The notes under the pieces were generated by a model. It searched no databases. It was not told the DNA's origin and saw only the letters and a list, made by a program, of their open reading frames with translations. Made by a program: the position numbers and the translations under genes. Source: Syntrophotaleaceae bacterium (GTDB taxonomy: Bacteria; Desulfobacterota; Desulfuromonadia; Desulfuromonadales; Syntrophotaleaceae). Taken from it: a stretch of 64,000 nucleotides of DNA. The DNA lies in contig JAWKQB010000002.1 in assembly GCA_041390365.1 (NCBI GenBank), positions 62,001-126,000 on the forward strand. Direction: 5' to 3'. This document shows positions 9,261-18,808 of this stretch, in pieces (positions within the stretch are counted from its first letter, which is position 1; the number at the start of each line of letters is the position of its first letter).

Positions 9261-9289
9261 CATATAGTCCATGTGTAAACTTTTGTCAA
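9261..9289 (-). promoter_or_regulatory. Promoter directly abutting the XRE-ImmA start
   Basis: On the minus strand TTGACA (9289-9284), a 17-base spacer and TATATG (9266-9261). Only seven bases separate the -10 from ATG 9253, so transcription would start at or next to the A of the ATG and the mRNA would be leaderless. Confidence 0.55.
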
Positions 9290-9320
9290 CCTTATTTATT
9301 CTTTTCCACAGTGGTTAACG

Positions 9321-12300
9321 CTAGCCGTTCACCTTCTCTAGGACAACCTTTGACACGTCCACATTCGCCAGCAGCCTCATGATACTCGCATCGAAAGCCC
9401 GCTTGAATTCCGGGTCTTGCGCGTAGCGCTTGTACAGGTCGAGTTCTCTCTTGCGTTCCTGGCTGACTGCCTGACTGATCAGCTTTTCCAGGGCCAGTCG
9501 GCTGTTCTGCTCATCCTGGTTGTCGACGACCTGAGTCTGATAATTGGGGTTCTTGAAGACATGTCGGGCGATGTTGATGAACTTTACCCGCTGCTCTTCC
9601 GGCGTTGCTTCCCATCCAGCGAACCACCGCTCGTTGAAAGCCTTGATGATTTCATCAAGCGGGTCCTTCGGCTCGTCACCGCCATGAACCCCGCGCGCAT
9701 TCGGGTTCTGGGGATCTATTTCGGAGGCGCTCTCGTCCAGGCCGATGCTCTCCTTCAATTTGACCCGCTCCAGGCCGTAGGTCGAAAGGTCCACACTCTC
9801 CAGTAGCTCATCGAGGGTGTCCTTGTCCTTATCCTTGATTTTTAGCTTGGGGATCAGGAACTTGAGGAACCAGTGGAGTTTTTCCCACTCGATATTGTTG
9901 AAGGGCATGATACAGGCGAGCTGCGCGTAGATCTTCACAAACTGCTTGGCCTTGATCTTGAAGTCGGCCTTGTCGTCTTCTTCCAGTGTCAACTCATGAT
10001 CGAACCGGGCGGCACAGGTGTCGATGATCGGGCTGAGTTGCTCCGCCTCGGCATTGGAAAAATAGAGAGTGCAAAAGGCTTCCACTTCTTCCCATTCATA
10101 GACGCCAACGGCGTCGAGCTTCTCTTTGACGTCATGGAGGACATTCACATCCGTCGCTTTGGAGAGGGAAGTTGCCGTGTAGAAGGGATCGAAAGCATTC
10201 TTGATGTCGCTGGTGGGATTGAAAAAGTCGAGGATAAACACATCTTCGGTGCGTTTACCAAGGGAATGGCAGCAACGATTCAGCCGTGAGAGGGCCTGCA
10301 CCGCCAGCACGAATTGCAGCTTCTTGTCCACGTACATGGTGGACAGCTTGGGCTGATCGAAGCCGGTCAGATACTTGTTGGCCACCACCAACAGCCGATA
10401 TTCATCGGAATCGAATTTCTCCTCGATATCCTTGGTCGGAAAGCCGTTGATGGTTTCCTCAGTGTACTCGATGCCGTCGACTTTCTTCTTGCCGGAAAAA
10501 GCGATCATGGCCTTGAACGGTTGCCCCTTGAGGGCGTCGCGAACGGCAAAGTAGTAACGGATCGCCGTTGCGATGTTGCGGGTCACCACCATCCCCTTGG
10601 CCTGTCCTTTCAGCTTCTTCGGGCCCACCACCTGTTCCAGAAAATGGCTGACCATGATATCGGCTTTGACGGCGATGGTTTCTTTGTGTCCCTCCACGTA
10701 GGCCCGCAGCTTTTTTTGCGCCTTGGCTTTGTTGAACAGGGGATTTTCGCGGATCGATTTCTGGATTTCGTAGTAGCTCTTGTAGGTGGTGTAGTTGGCC
10801 ACCACGTCCAGGATAAAACCTTCTTCGATAGCCTGCTTCATGGAGTAGAGGTGAAACGGCTCAAACTCGCCGTCCGCCGTTTTCTCCCCGAACCGCTCCA
10901 GGGTGGCGTTCTTGGGCGTGGCGGTGAAGGCGAAGTACGAGGCATTGTCCCGCATCTTGCGCTTCTTCATGATTTCCAGGATCGCGTCCTGCACCTCGTC
11001 CTCGTCGGCCCCCAGGGTCCGATTGAGGTTATCGGCCGCCGAGCCGCTCTGGGAGCTGTGGGCCTCGTCGATAATGACCGCAAACCGCTTGTCGGAGAGA
11101 TCGGTGATGCCATCCACAATGAAAGGAAACTTCTGGATAGTGGTGATGATGATTTTCTTGCCGCTCTCCAGCGCCAGCTTCAGATCCTGGGAGTTGGTGG
11201 CGTGGGCGACGATGTTCTTCACCTCAGAGAACTGTTTAATGTTGTTCTTGAGCTGCTTGTCCAGCACCTTGCGGTCGGTGACCACCACCACCGAATCGAA
11301 AACCGGCTTGTCGCCGGCTTCGGGGTAAACTTCGATCAACTGATAGGCGGTCCAGGTGATGGAATTGGACTTGCCCGAGCCGGCGGAGTGCTGGATCAGG
11401 TATGTTTGCCCCACCCCCCGCTGCCGGACATCGGCCAAAAGGTTGCGCACGACCTCCAGTTGATGGTAACGGGGGAAATACAATGTCTTCTTTTTGAGGG
11501 GGTCGCTTTCCTTCACCCCCACCAGTTTGGCAAAGTGCTCGATGATGTTGGCCAGGCTCGGGCGGGTGAGAATCTCGTGCCAAAGGTAGTTGGTCTTGTG
11601 CCCACCGGGATTCGGCGGGTTCCCTTTGCCGTGGTTATAGCCCTTGTTGAAGGGAAGAAAGACCGTCTTTTTCCCTTCCAGCCGGGTAGTCATGTAGACG
11701 TCATCGGTATCGACGGCGAAGTGGACCAGGCACCGCCCGAAGCCCAACAGCGGCTCGTTGGGGTCGCGGTCTTCCCGATACTGCTTCATGGCGTGGTAGG
11801 TGGTCTGGCCGGTCCAGGCATTCTTCAGCTCGAAGGTGGCCACGGCAATGCCGTTGATGAAGATCACCATGTCGATGGACTTGAGGGGATCGGCCTGGGA
11901 GTAGTGGACCTGCCGCGTGACGGAAAAGAGATTCTGCTCGAAGCGTTTGGAGACGTCGGGATTGAGATTGTTGTAGGGCCGGCTGTAGAGGAGGGTGAGA
12001 TGGGCGTCGTCGATGCGCAGCCCCCCTTTGAGGACTTTGAGAATACCCTCTTTCTCGATCTTGCGGCTCAGCCGCTCCAGCACCAGCCGGCGCCAGTTGC
12101 GGCGATCCTGGATCTTGGCCAACTCGTCGGCCTGGGTGGTTTCGAGAAAGGTCCAGAAGAAATGCCGATCAATGGCAAACTCGCGATCGAACGAACTCGA
12201 CTCCCCCAGCCAGTAAAGATGGCCGCCGCGATCCTGCTCGTTGCCTTCGGCGACACTCAAACCTTCGATCTTCAACTGTTCGCGGCATGTCCCGGTCAGG

Positions 12301-12350
12301 GCTTTCTCGATGCAGGCTTCCAGTGCTTGTTCGTTGGTTTGGGTGACCAT
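9321..12350 (-). CDS. hsdR: Type I restriction enzyme, R subunit
   Basis: 1009 residues, normal for HsdR. The N-terminal nuclease domain shows the Asp...ELKNAW motif (SIDMVIFINGIAVATFELK). The helicase motor has Walker A HSAGSGKSNS and the DEAH box IIDEAHSSQ, with motif III FTATP and later helicase motifs following. The C-terminal helical region would contact the M subunits. It translocates and cuts unmethylated DNA together with HsdM and HsdS. It starts 12 bases after the hsdS stop on the same strand and appears intact, so restriction is probably active. Confidence 0.93.
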   Translation of the reverse strand: MVTQTNEQALEACIEKALTGTCREQLKIEGLSVAEGNEQDRGGHLYWLGESSSFDREFAIDRHFFWTFLETTQADELAKIQDRRNWRRLVLERLSRKIEKEGILKVLKGGLRIDDAHLTLLYSRPYNNLNPDVSKRFEQNLFSVTRQVHYSQADPLKSIDMVIFINGIAVATFELKNAWTGQTTYHAMKQYREDRDPNEPLLGFGRCLVHFAVDTDDVYMTTRLEGKKTVFLPFNKGYNHGKGNPPNPGGHKTNYLWHEILTRPSLANIIEHFAKLVGVKESDPLKKKTLYFPRYHQLEVVRNLLADVRQRGVGQTYLIQHSAGSGKSNSITWTAYQLIEVYPEAGDKPVFDSVVVVTDRKVLDKQLKNNIKQFSEVKNIVAHATNSQDLKLALESGKKIIITTIQKFPFIVDGITDLSDKRFAVIIDEAHSSQSGSAADNLNRTLGADEDEVQDAILEIMKKRKMRDNASYFAFTATPKNATLERFGEKTADGEFEPFHLYSMKQAIEEGFILDVVANYTTYKSYYEIQKSIRENPLFNKAKAQKKLRAYVEGHKETIAVKADIMVSHFLEQVVGPKKLKGQAKGMVVTRNIATAIRYYFAVRDALKGQPFKAMIAFSGKKKVDGIEYTEETINGFPTKDIEEKFDSDEYRLLVVANKYLTGFDQPKLSTMYVDKKLQFVLAVQALSRLNRCCHSLGKRTEDVFILDFFNPTSDIKNAFDPFYTATSLSKATDVNVLHDVKEKLDAVGVYEWEEVEAFCTLYFSNAEAEQLSPIIDTCAARFDHELTLEEDDKADFKIKAKQFVKIYAQLACIMPFNNIEWEKLHWFLKFLIPKLKIKDKDKDTLDELLESVDLSTYGLERVKLKESIGLDESASEIDPQNPNARGVHGGDEPKDPLDEIIKAFNERWFAGWEATPEEQRVKFINIARHVFKNPNYQTQVVDNQDEQNSRLALEKLISQAVSQERKRELDLYKRYAQDPEFKRAFDASIMRLLANVDVSKVVLEKVNG

Positions 12351-12362
12351 GGGCGCTATCCC

Positions 12363-13643
12363 TTATATTTTGATTTTTCCTGTGACGGCATCGGAGATTA
12401 TCACTGAACGGAACTCTTTAATTCGCTCGATTTCTTGAGCAATAATCTCCACCGTCTTATCTGTACACGAGGCGATCCCTCTAATTTTCTGAACAATTTC
12501 TATTTGTTCGTTTATAGGCGGGACTATTGTGCTTAGAATCTTAAATTCTGCCCAATAAAGCCTTTTTCTGAAATCAGTGATTCCTTTCGAAAAGCGATCC
12601 ATTTGGCCAATAAATGATGCCGTCCGGTACTGATATTCAAAATACTCACCATCAACTTGTCCACAAGGATTGGCAATTATATAGGCAGGGCTGACCTGGC
12701 CATCCACTTTGACAACACCAATAGCGCCCTGCCATGCCCGCATCATGTTGAATGCAATATCACCAGGATAGACGCGTCTATAAGAGGTCTTGTCTTCAAT
12801 TCTTACTTTCGAGCGAATATTTTCACTTTCATCCTGTTCAGAATCAGACACACCGGTGTGAAGGGAAACCGACAATATGGGCAGTGACTCAGACCCTGGT
12901 TCTTTGCGCTCTCTAAAAAGTTCGCGATTCTTCTTAACCACCCAATGCACCGGCACCTCCCCAATCCACTCTACACCGCTATCGCGCATGGGCACATCGG
13001 GATTCAGCCCCTTGGTCACGGCCTGATTGATCAGAATGGCTTTCTGCTCCTTGAGCAGTTCGATCAGGCGCTGCTTCTTGGCAATGGCCTCGTCGATCTC
13101 GGCGGTCTTTTGGTCGAGGAAGTTGGCGATGCGGTCTTGTTCATCGCGAGGTGGGATTGGAAGACTCACTTTAACAAAATCATTGAATCTAAAATCAGTT
13201 GAACGCTCACGAATCCCTTTTGCCAAGGATTCGATATATCCTGCTTTTGACATGTAGCGCAGCAAGTACGCGTAATAATGATTGTTCGTATAGTATTCAC
13301 CACGATTGATACACGCTGCATAAACAGGTGTAGCTTTCCCATCGGAATCAGAGACCCCGATGGCGCCAGCAAAGGCATCCATGGCGTGAATAACCAAGTC
13401 GCCCTTGCGGATACCTTGATATCCATGCTCTTGAAGGGCTGTAGTAAACCCCTCTGTACGCCTGTTGCTTCTAAGGGTCACAGTCCCATCTCGAAAAGCC
13501 GTAACGACGTCATCATCAAGCCTGACACTTCTCTCCATCTTTTTGAACAACCATTTGGCTCTTTCAACTCCCCAGTGAGTTGGGATGTCGCCGACCCAAT
13601 CGATCCCGCTGATTTTGTAACGGGTATAACGCGGAAACGCCAT
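12363..13643 (-). CDS. hsdS: Type I restriction system, specificity subunit
   Basis: 426 residues with the two-fold HsdS layout: target-recognition domain 1, a conserved helical spacer (PPRDEQDRIANFLDQK, then a long coiled stretch), target-recognition domain 2, and a second helical region (PPINEQIEIVQKI). It directs modification and cutting to a bipartite site. I start it at ATG 13643, which overlaps the hsdM stop by one base (TGATG) and follows GGAGGTGGG; the extra GTG codon upstream is not needed. The recognition domains are AT-richer than hsdM and hsdR, as expected for sequences that are swapped between strains. Confidence 0.92.
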   Translation of the reverse strand: MAFPRYTRYKISGIDWVGDIPTHWGVERAKWLFKKMERSVRLDDDVVTAFRDGTVTLRSNRRTEGFTTALQEHGYQGIRKGDLVIHAMDAFAGAIGVSDSDGKATPVYAACINRGEYYTNNHYYAYLLRYMSKAGYIESLAKGIRERSTDFRFNDFVKVSLPIPPRDEQDRIANFLDQKTAEIDEAIAKKQRLIELLKEQKAILINQAVTKGLNPDVPMRDSGVEWIGEVPVHWVVKKNRELFRERKEPGSESLPILSVSLHTGVSDSEQDESENIRSKVRIEDKTSYRRVYPGDIAFNMMRAWQGAIGVVKVDGQVSPAYIIANPCGQVDGEYFEYQYRTASFIGQMDRFSKGITDFRKRLYWAEFKILSTIVPPINEQIEIVQKIRGIASCTDKTVEIIAQEIERIKEFRSVIISDAVTGKIKI

Positions 13644-15979
13644 CACTGCCCACCTCCGAAACTCACCAACTTCTTGAGCAGTCCTTCAGTCTCCGCCTCC
13701 AGCGCCAGAATATCCCGCATCACCTCCTCCAGCGACCGGAGCGGTTTGTGCTGGTAGAAGTACTTGTTGAAGCTGATCTCATACCCGATCTTGGTCTGGT
13801 CAATGTTGATCCAGCCCTCGTCCACGTGGGGGCGCACCTCGCGCAGGAAATAGCCGTGGATGTCGTCCTTGAGGGGCACATTCTCAGTGTCGCGCAGGTC
13901 CGACTCGCTCTCGTACTCGACATACTCCCCCTTGGTCCCGGTCGGCCAGAAACCGTAATCGGCCAACTGTTCCTTCATACATCCGAGTTCGGCGAGCAGC
14001 TCATTCAGCTTCTTGCCGCTCAGCTTGTGCACCTTTTTGACCACCCGCTCAGCTTTCTCGTCGTACCAGCTCACCGCGTTGAAAAGCTGGTTGCGCTCGC
14101 CGGCGGTAAGCTTGACCTGGCTCGCCTTGAGGACGGCGTCAACCTTCCCGACAAACAGGTTGAAGTCCATGAACAGCTCCTGCCCAACCTCCGCCATCAG
14201 CGCTTCGGCCACCTCCAACAGGGCTTTCTGATAGGTCCAGGTCGCCGGATCGAAAAGCGCCTTGCTCTGCCTGGTCGAAAGGTTGATCTCCTCCTTCTCC
14301 AGATGCGCCTCGATGGCCTTGCGATGGTCCGCCAGCCGGCTGTAAACCTCGGCCCCCCACTTCTCATAGGCCCACTCCATCACCTCGCGCAGGGCCGGGA
14401 CGAAACGGAGGGTGGCGATCCGCTCGGGGGTGAACTGGGCAGCCTTGCGGCTGGGACGCTCGATAGTGACCTTGTAGTAGCCGAAGTCGCTATTGTCGAA
14501 GATCTTGGAGACTTCGGCTTGCGGCATTTCAAGGTAGAGTCGGGTAATCTCGCGGATGTCCTCGGGGGAAAATTCGCAGTTCTTGGCCCCCAGGTTCTTG
14601 CGCAGCTTGCGGAACATCTGGCTGGCATCGATGAGCTGCACCTTGCCGCGCCGCTGTTCCGCCTTCTTGTTTGAGAGAACCCAGATGTAGGTGGTAATGC
14701 CGGTATTGTAGAAGAGGTTGTTGGGGAGCTGGATGATCGCTTCGAGATAATCGTTCTCGATGATGTAGCGGCGGATGTTGCTCTCGCCGCCGCCGGCATC
14801 GCCCGTGAAAAGGGACGAGCCGTTGTGAACCGAGGCGATGCGCGAACCGGCCGGTCCCTTTTCCAGGTCCTTCATCTTGTTGACCATCTCCATCAGGAAG
14901 AGAAGCTGGCCGTCGGAGGAGCGGGGCGTGGCGGAGACGGTCTCCAGCTTGCCGCGAAAATCCTTCAGCGGCACCTCGAAGCGGCGGTCCAGAACGGTTT
15001 TGCCGTCGAGAATGTGCTTCTGATCACCGGCCCAGGATTTGCCATAAGGGGGGTTCGAGAGCATGAAGTCGAAGCGCAGACCTGAAAACTCGTCCGTCGC
15101 CAACGTCGAACCGCAGCGGATGTTAGCCGGGTTGTTTCCCTTGATCATCATGTCCGACTTGCAGATGGCGTAGGTCTCGTCGTTGATCTCCTTGCCGTAG
15201 AGGTAGACGTCCGCCTTGGCTCGAATCAGCCCCTCGGGATCGGTGATGAAGTCCTGCGCTTCGGTGAGCATTCCCCCCGATCCGCAGGCCGGGTCATACA
15301 CGGTAATGACCGGCGGCAAGGCATCTTTCACCGGCTCGAAAAGGATGTGGGTCATCAGATCGATAACCTCTCGCGGGGTGAAATGTTCCCCGGCCTCTTC
15401 GTTATTCTCCTCGTTGAACTTGCGGATCAGTTCCTCGAAGACATAACCCATGCCGAGGTTGGTCAGCGGCGGCAGCTTGCGGCCATCCGGGTCACGAACC
15501 TCGTTGGGGGTGAGGTTGATATAGGATGAGGTGAACTTCTCCAGCACCTCCAGCAGCACGTCCTTCTCCGCCAGGTGACTGACCTGGGCACGGAGCTTGA
15601 ACTTGTCCACGATCTCCTTGACGTTGTCGCTGAAACCGTCGAGATATGCCTTGAAGTTGGCTTCTAATATTTGCCGGTTGTTGGCGGCGGTATCGACCAG
15701 TTTTTTCAGGGTCCAGGGAGAGGTGTTGTAAAAAACAAAGCCCGAAGCCTCACGGAGCCCCTCAGGGTCAAGATCGGTGAAACCGGCATCGTCACGCTGG
15801 AACTTGACTTCCTCCATCACCGCATCCTTGGTCGTCTCCAGAAGGCAGTCAAGTCGCCTCAGGACAAACATGGGAAGGATGACGTCACGGTACTTGCCGC
15901 GCACATAGACGTCGCGCAGGCAGTCGTCGGCGATGGACCAGATGAAAGAGACAATTTTATTGTGAACGGAATGATCCAA
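13643..15979 (-). CDS. hsdM: Type I restriction system, methyltransferase subunit
   Basis: 778 residues. The S-adenosylmethionine motif (YDPACGSGGM) and the catalytic adenine-methylase motif NPPYG are both intact, following an HsdM N-terminal helical domain. The protein is longer than the roughly 500 residues of classical HsdM, with an extra C-terminal helical region (about residues 520-778) that should contact HsdS/HsdR. The start is a TTG at 15979, supported by AGGAGG nine bases upstream; no suitable ATG lies nearby. First gene of the hsdM-hsdS-hsdR operon. Confidence 0.92.
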   Translation of the reverse strand: MDHSVHNKIVSFIWSIADDCLRDVYVRGKYRDVILPMFVLRRLDCLLETTKDAVMEEVKFQRDDAGFTDLDPEGLREASGFVFYNTSPWTLKKLVDTAANNRQILEANFKAYLDGFSDNVKEIVDKFKLRAQVSHLAEKDVLLEVLEKFTSSYINLTPNEVRDPDGRKLPPLTNLGMGYVFEELIRKFNEENNEEAGEHFTPREVIDLMTHILFEPVKDALPPVITVYDPACGSGGMLTEAQDFITDPEGLIRAKADVYLYGKEINDETYAICKSDMMIKGNNPANIRCGSTLATDEFSGLRFDFMLSNPPYGKSWAGDQKHILDGKTVLDRRFEVPLKDFRGKLETVSATPRSSDGQLLFLMEMVNKMKDLEKGPAGSRIASVHNGSSLFTGDAGGGESNIRRYIIENDYLEAIIQLPNNLFYNTGITTYIWVLSNKKAEQRRGKVQLIDASQMFRKLRKNLGAKNCEFSPEDIREITRLYLEMPQAEVSKIFDNSDFGYYKVTIERPSRKAAQFTPERIATLRFVPALREVMEWAYEKWGAEVYSRLADHRKAIEAHLEKEEINLSTRQSKALFDPATWTYQKALLEVAEALMAEVGQELFMDFNLFVGKVDAVLKASQVKLTAGERNQLFNAVSWYDEKAERVVKKVHKLSGKKLNELLAELGCMKEQLADYGFWPTGTKGEYVEYESESDLRDTENVPLKDDIHGYFLREVRPHVDEGWINIDQTKIGYEISFNKYFYQHKPLRSLEEVMRDILALEAETEGLLKKLVSFGGGQ

Positions 15980-16480
15980 CGAAAGGGGCCTCCTGAAAAG
16001 CGTAATTCATGGAACTTGCTGAAAAAACGCAGGCATTATGCCATTTGCCGAGCCAGGTTGGCAAAGATTTTAATCTGGACCGGGACGGATCGTATAACCT
16101 TCAAGGCCGCGGGGGGTGACGGAAACAAAAAACGCTATTTTTTACTCGCACCACTTCTAATCGGAGTTGTCTTAGCTTCTGCTTGGGACTAAAGCCCGAG
16201 TTACATTTTGGACCAGTTGGAAAAATATAATCGTCATTTCGCCCCGTTGGCCCTTGCCTGCGGGGTTTTTTGTTTGCATTTTCTCCGGCATGCAGGATTA
16301 AAATACCCCGGCCGCACGGCTTTCCCGTTGAAAAGCCGGAAGTTGATCTGGATCAAATGTCTTCATTGGAGAAGAAGATAAAGTCCATTCTGGACATTCC
16401 TTTGCAATATGGAACCTGCCCTCCCTCCTGGCCGGTTACCTGTTGCGCATCAACAACATTCGCCGGAGAGGAGCAGTAGC
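15980..16480. other. Spacer between hsdM and the PAS gene
   Basis: About 500 bases with no convincing gene. It holds the hsd promoter (16035-16064). A terminator-like hairpin at 16242-16271 (CCCCG pairing CGGGG, then six T) reads rightward, although no rightward gene ends nearby. The hairpin may be the remnant of a lost gene at the edge of the hsd insertion. Confidence 0.5.
16035..16064 (-). promoter_or_regulatory. hsdMSR promoter
   Basis: On the minus strand TTGCCA (16064-16059), an 18-base spacer and CATAAT (16040-16035), each a five-of-six consensus match. The start point near 16028 leaves a leader of about 50 bases with AGGAGG before the TTG start. Confidence 0.5.
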
Positions 16481-16828
16481 ATGTGTAATGTCAACGACAG
16501 GATCTGGGACAATCTGAACATCGCCGTCATCGTATCCGACCCCGAATTCAACGTGACCTATGTCAACAAAAGGGCCTACGAGCTTTTTGACGAGTTGAAA
16601 ATCGGTGGTCTGGGAGTCGGCAGAAACATGGCGGGCTGTCACAAGCCGGAAACCATGGAGAAACTGAAGAAGATTTACCAGGACTTCGCCGACCGGAAGA
16701 TCAAGATCCACTATTTGACGATGGAGGGTGGATCCGAAGGCACCCTGACCGTCGTCAACGTGCCTTTCTATGATGGAGAAGCTCTTGGCGGGGTGATGGA
16801 AATGGTATTCGAGCAATCTCTCGCCTGA
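16481..16828 (+). CDS. Small single-domain PAS protein
   Basis: 115 residues, essentially one PAS domain (LNIAVIVSDPEFNVTYVNKRAYELF at the start; a GGVMEMVFE strand at the end). A CHKPET motif at the position of the PAS F-helix resembles PAS domains with a conserved Cys-His pair that can hold a cofactor or metal. With no output domain it probably signals by binding a partner. ATG 16481 follows GAGAGGAG. A hairpin at 16857-16888 ends the unit. Confidence 0.8.
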   Translation: MCNVNDRIWDNLNIAVIVSDPEFNVTYVNKRAYELFDELKIGGLGVGRNMAGCHKPETMEKLKKIYQDFADRKIKIHYLTMEGGSEGTLTVVNVPFYDGEALGGVMEMVFEQSLA

Positions 16829-16856
16829 TACCAAGTCCTTAAATAAGGGTAAAAAG

Positions 16857-16888
16857 AAGAGGCCCGGGGGATATCCCTCGGGCCTCTT
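16857..16888 (+). terminator. Hairpin after the PAS gene
   Basis: AAGAGGCCCG at 16857-16866 pairs with CGGGCCTCTT at 16879-16888. The stem is strong but the T-tract short; an A-rich run upstream would let it work in both directions. Confidence 0.6.
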
Positions 16889-17053
16889 GCCGTGAATGAC
16901 GCCCGCATCCTGCAGCCCGGGGAATGCCGCCTGCAGGAGAGGACTCGTCTCCAGATTATTGCCTTGAGTTAATGACCGTAGGGTGTTAATTATCGATTAT
17001 CGTTCCTCTGGTTGTCGTCCTTGTATGAACCGATAGCGGCGGGGGTCGAAATC

Positions 17054-18808
17054 ATGGCAAAGAGAGCGGCAGTGGTCATCGGCGTGGATCAGACCGGTCA
17101 CCTGCCCAAGCTGACTTCGGCCTCCAAGGGGGCGAGGGCGGTGGCGGAATGGCTGCTAAATGAAGGCTATGACGTGGAATGCCTGACCGATGAATCGGGG
17201 CCTGTGCATGCCGCACATATCGAGGAGGCGGTCTCCAGGTTTGTTACCCTGCCCCCTCGCTATCATCTTCTCGTCGTTTATTTCTCGGGACACGGTTTCT
17301 GGCATGCCCGTTCCGATCTGTGGCTGCTGAGCGGTGCGCCGACGAAAACCACCGACGCCATCAACCTCGACGGGGCCATGGACCTGGCGCGCTACTCGGG
17401 CATTCCCAACGTGGTTTTCATCTCCGATGCCTGCCGATCGATCCCCGATTCCCGGGTGGGGGCGAAAGTCGTCGGCATCGACGCTTTTCCCAATTACGCC
17501 GAAATCAGCACAATATCGAAAATCGATGTCTTCAAGGCCACCAGCGAGGCACTGTCCGCCTATGAGGGGGAGATCGACGGCAAGCGGCACAGTATTCTGA
17601 CGTACGCCCTCCTGTCCGCCTTCAAAAAACCGGAACCCGCGATGGTGCGGCAGCTGAACGTAGGCACCGAACAGTTGTATGTGGTTCCCAACCGAGCCCT
17701 GGAAAAGTATCTGCAGAAAAAAGTCGACGCCATCCTGGAACATATCGATATCAACCTCACCCAGTGCATCGAAGCCAATGTCCCTTCCGACGACGACGTT
17801 TATATCGCCTGCGTGCGCGGGCGGGTACAGCCCTTTCTGTTCGAGGGACCGGAGCGGCTCGAGGAGCGCTCCACTGAAAGTCCCGGCCGGGCCGCCGCTG
17901 CAATTCTGAACCGGACCTTGACCGGCGGCTCGCAGCTGGAAGGTGCCGGCGCGGATGAAATGATGACGGAATTCGATCAGGCGACGGAATCCAAGGTGGC
18001 CTCGCGGATGCCGAGCGAAGCCGTCGAGCACTTCGAAACTCAGGCCGGCTTTCTGGTTCATGGTGCACGCATCGCCAGGGCGGTGGCGGCGAGGGGAGCA
18101 AACCATGTCAGGGTCGACCTTCTCGAATCGGGCGATGGCGGCCAGAACCCTGCTTTGATTCGCTTGGGGAACTTGCGCCCGGCGGTATCGGTGGCCCTTC
18201 AGACGGAAGATGGCCGGTGCGCCATCCTGGCGGGCCTTGATGGCTATATCGGGCATGCAACCTTTGACGGGCGTGGGCTGGTGAATGTCAACTATGTACC
18301 CTCGGCGAATCACTGGCGCTGGGACCTGTTCCGGCAAGTCAAGGACAAGATCGATCGACTGCGGGCTCTGGTCGCCACAGCTGTGGAAGACAACCGGTTC
18401 CATGTCCGCTCGGAGGCCGAGGCGGAGGAACTGGGTCGACGAATCCGCGTCGAAAAGGCGATCGACCCCACCCTTGGCCTGTATGCCGCTTACGCTTTTC
18501 TGCAAGCCGGAAATATTGATGCTGTGAACAGTGTGCATGAATACATGTTGCATGATCTGCAGACCGACCTGTTCGACGTGAAAGCTCTGGCGACGCGCCA
18601 TGCCCGCAAGAGCTGGCAGCTTGATCCCGTTGTGCCCTTCTGTCCCATGCTGACTCAGACCTGGAACCTGCTGCGGCCCCGCGGAATCCCCCTGCATCCG
18701 GTGCTGCAGGCAGCGCTTCCCCATCTGTGCAACGCCCTTTGGACCACGTTCACGCCCGAGGGGGCGATACCGATCCTGCAAGCCATCGAGAGAGGAGAAC
18801 TGCTATGA
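17054..18808 (+). CDS. Caspase-like (C14) peptidase, first gene of a three-gene cassette
   Basis: 584 residues. The N-terminal 240 residues form a caspase/metacaspase fold: KRAAVVIGVD opening strand, YFSGHGFW with catalytic His80 and ISDACRS with catalytic Cys127. The C-terminal half is not a domain I can name; it contains a beta-rich block (CAILAGLDGYIGHATFDGRG, then NVNYVPS) also seen near other bacterial caspases, and a helical end. It probably cleaves a target on infection or stress, with the C-terminal half as sensor or adaptor; that is inference. ATG 17054 is preferred to TTG 17012. The stop overlaps the next gene by ATGA. Confidence 0.85.
   Translation: MAKRAAVVIGVDQTGHLPKLTSASKGARAVAEWLLNEGYDVECLTDESGPVHAAHIEEAVSRFVTLPPRYHLLVVYFSGHGFWHARSDLWLLSGAPTKTTDAINLDGAMDLARYSGIPNVVFISDACRSIPDSRVGAKVVGIDAFPNYAEISTISKIDVFKATSEALSAYEGEIDGKRHSILTYALLSAFKKPEPAMVRQLNVGTEQLYVVPNRALEKYLQKKVDAILEHIDINLTQCIEANVPSDDDVYIACVRGRVQPFLFEGPERLEERSTESPGRAAAAILNRTLTGGSQLEGAGADEMMTEFDQATESKVASRMPSEAVEHFETQAGFLVHGARIARAVAARGANHVRVDLLESGDGGQNPALIRLGNLRPAVSVALQTEDGRCAILAGLDGYIGHATFDGRGLVNVNYVPSANHWRWDLFRQVKDKIDRLRALVATAVEDNRFHVRSEAEAEELGRRIRVEKAIDPTLGLYAAYAFLQAGNIDAVNSVHEYMLHDLQTDLFDVKALATRHARKSWQLDPVVPFCPMLTQTWNLLRPRGIPLHPVLQAALPHLCNALWTTFTPEGAIPILQAIERGELL

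Noticed and set aside
8126..9289. Longer start (TTG 9289) for the XRE-ImmA protein
   Set aside because: The TTG is part of a good -35 box and the ATG at 9253 follows the -10 by seven bases.
10314..12407. 697-residue plus-strand frame opposite hsdR
   Set aside because: Low-information composition and exact antisense of a clear HsdR; high GC keeps antisense frames open.
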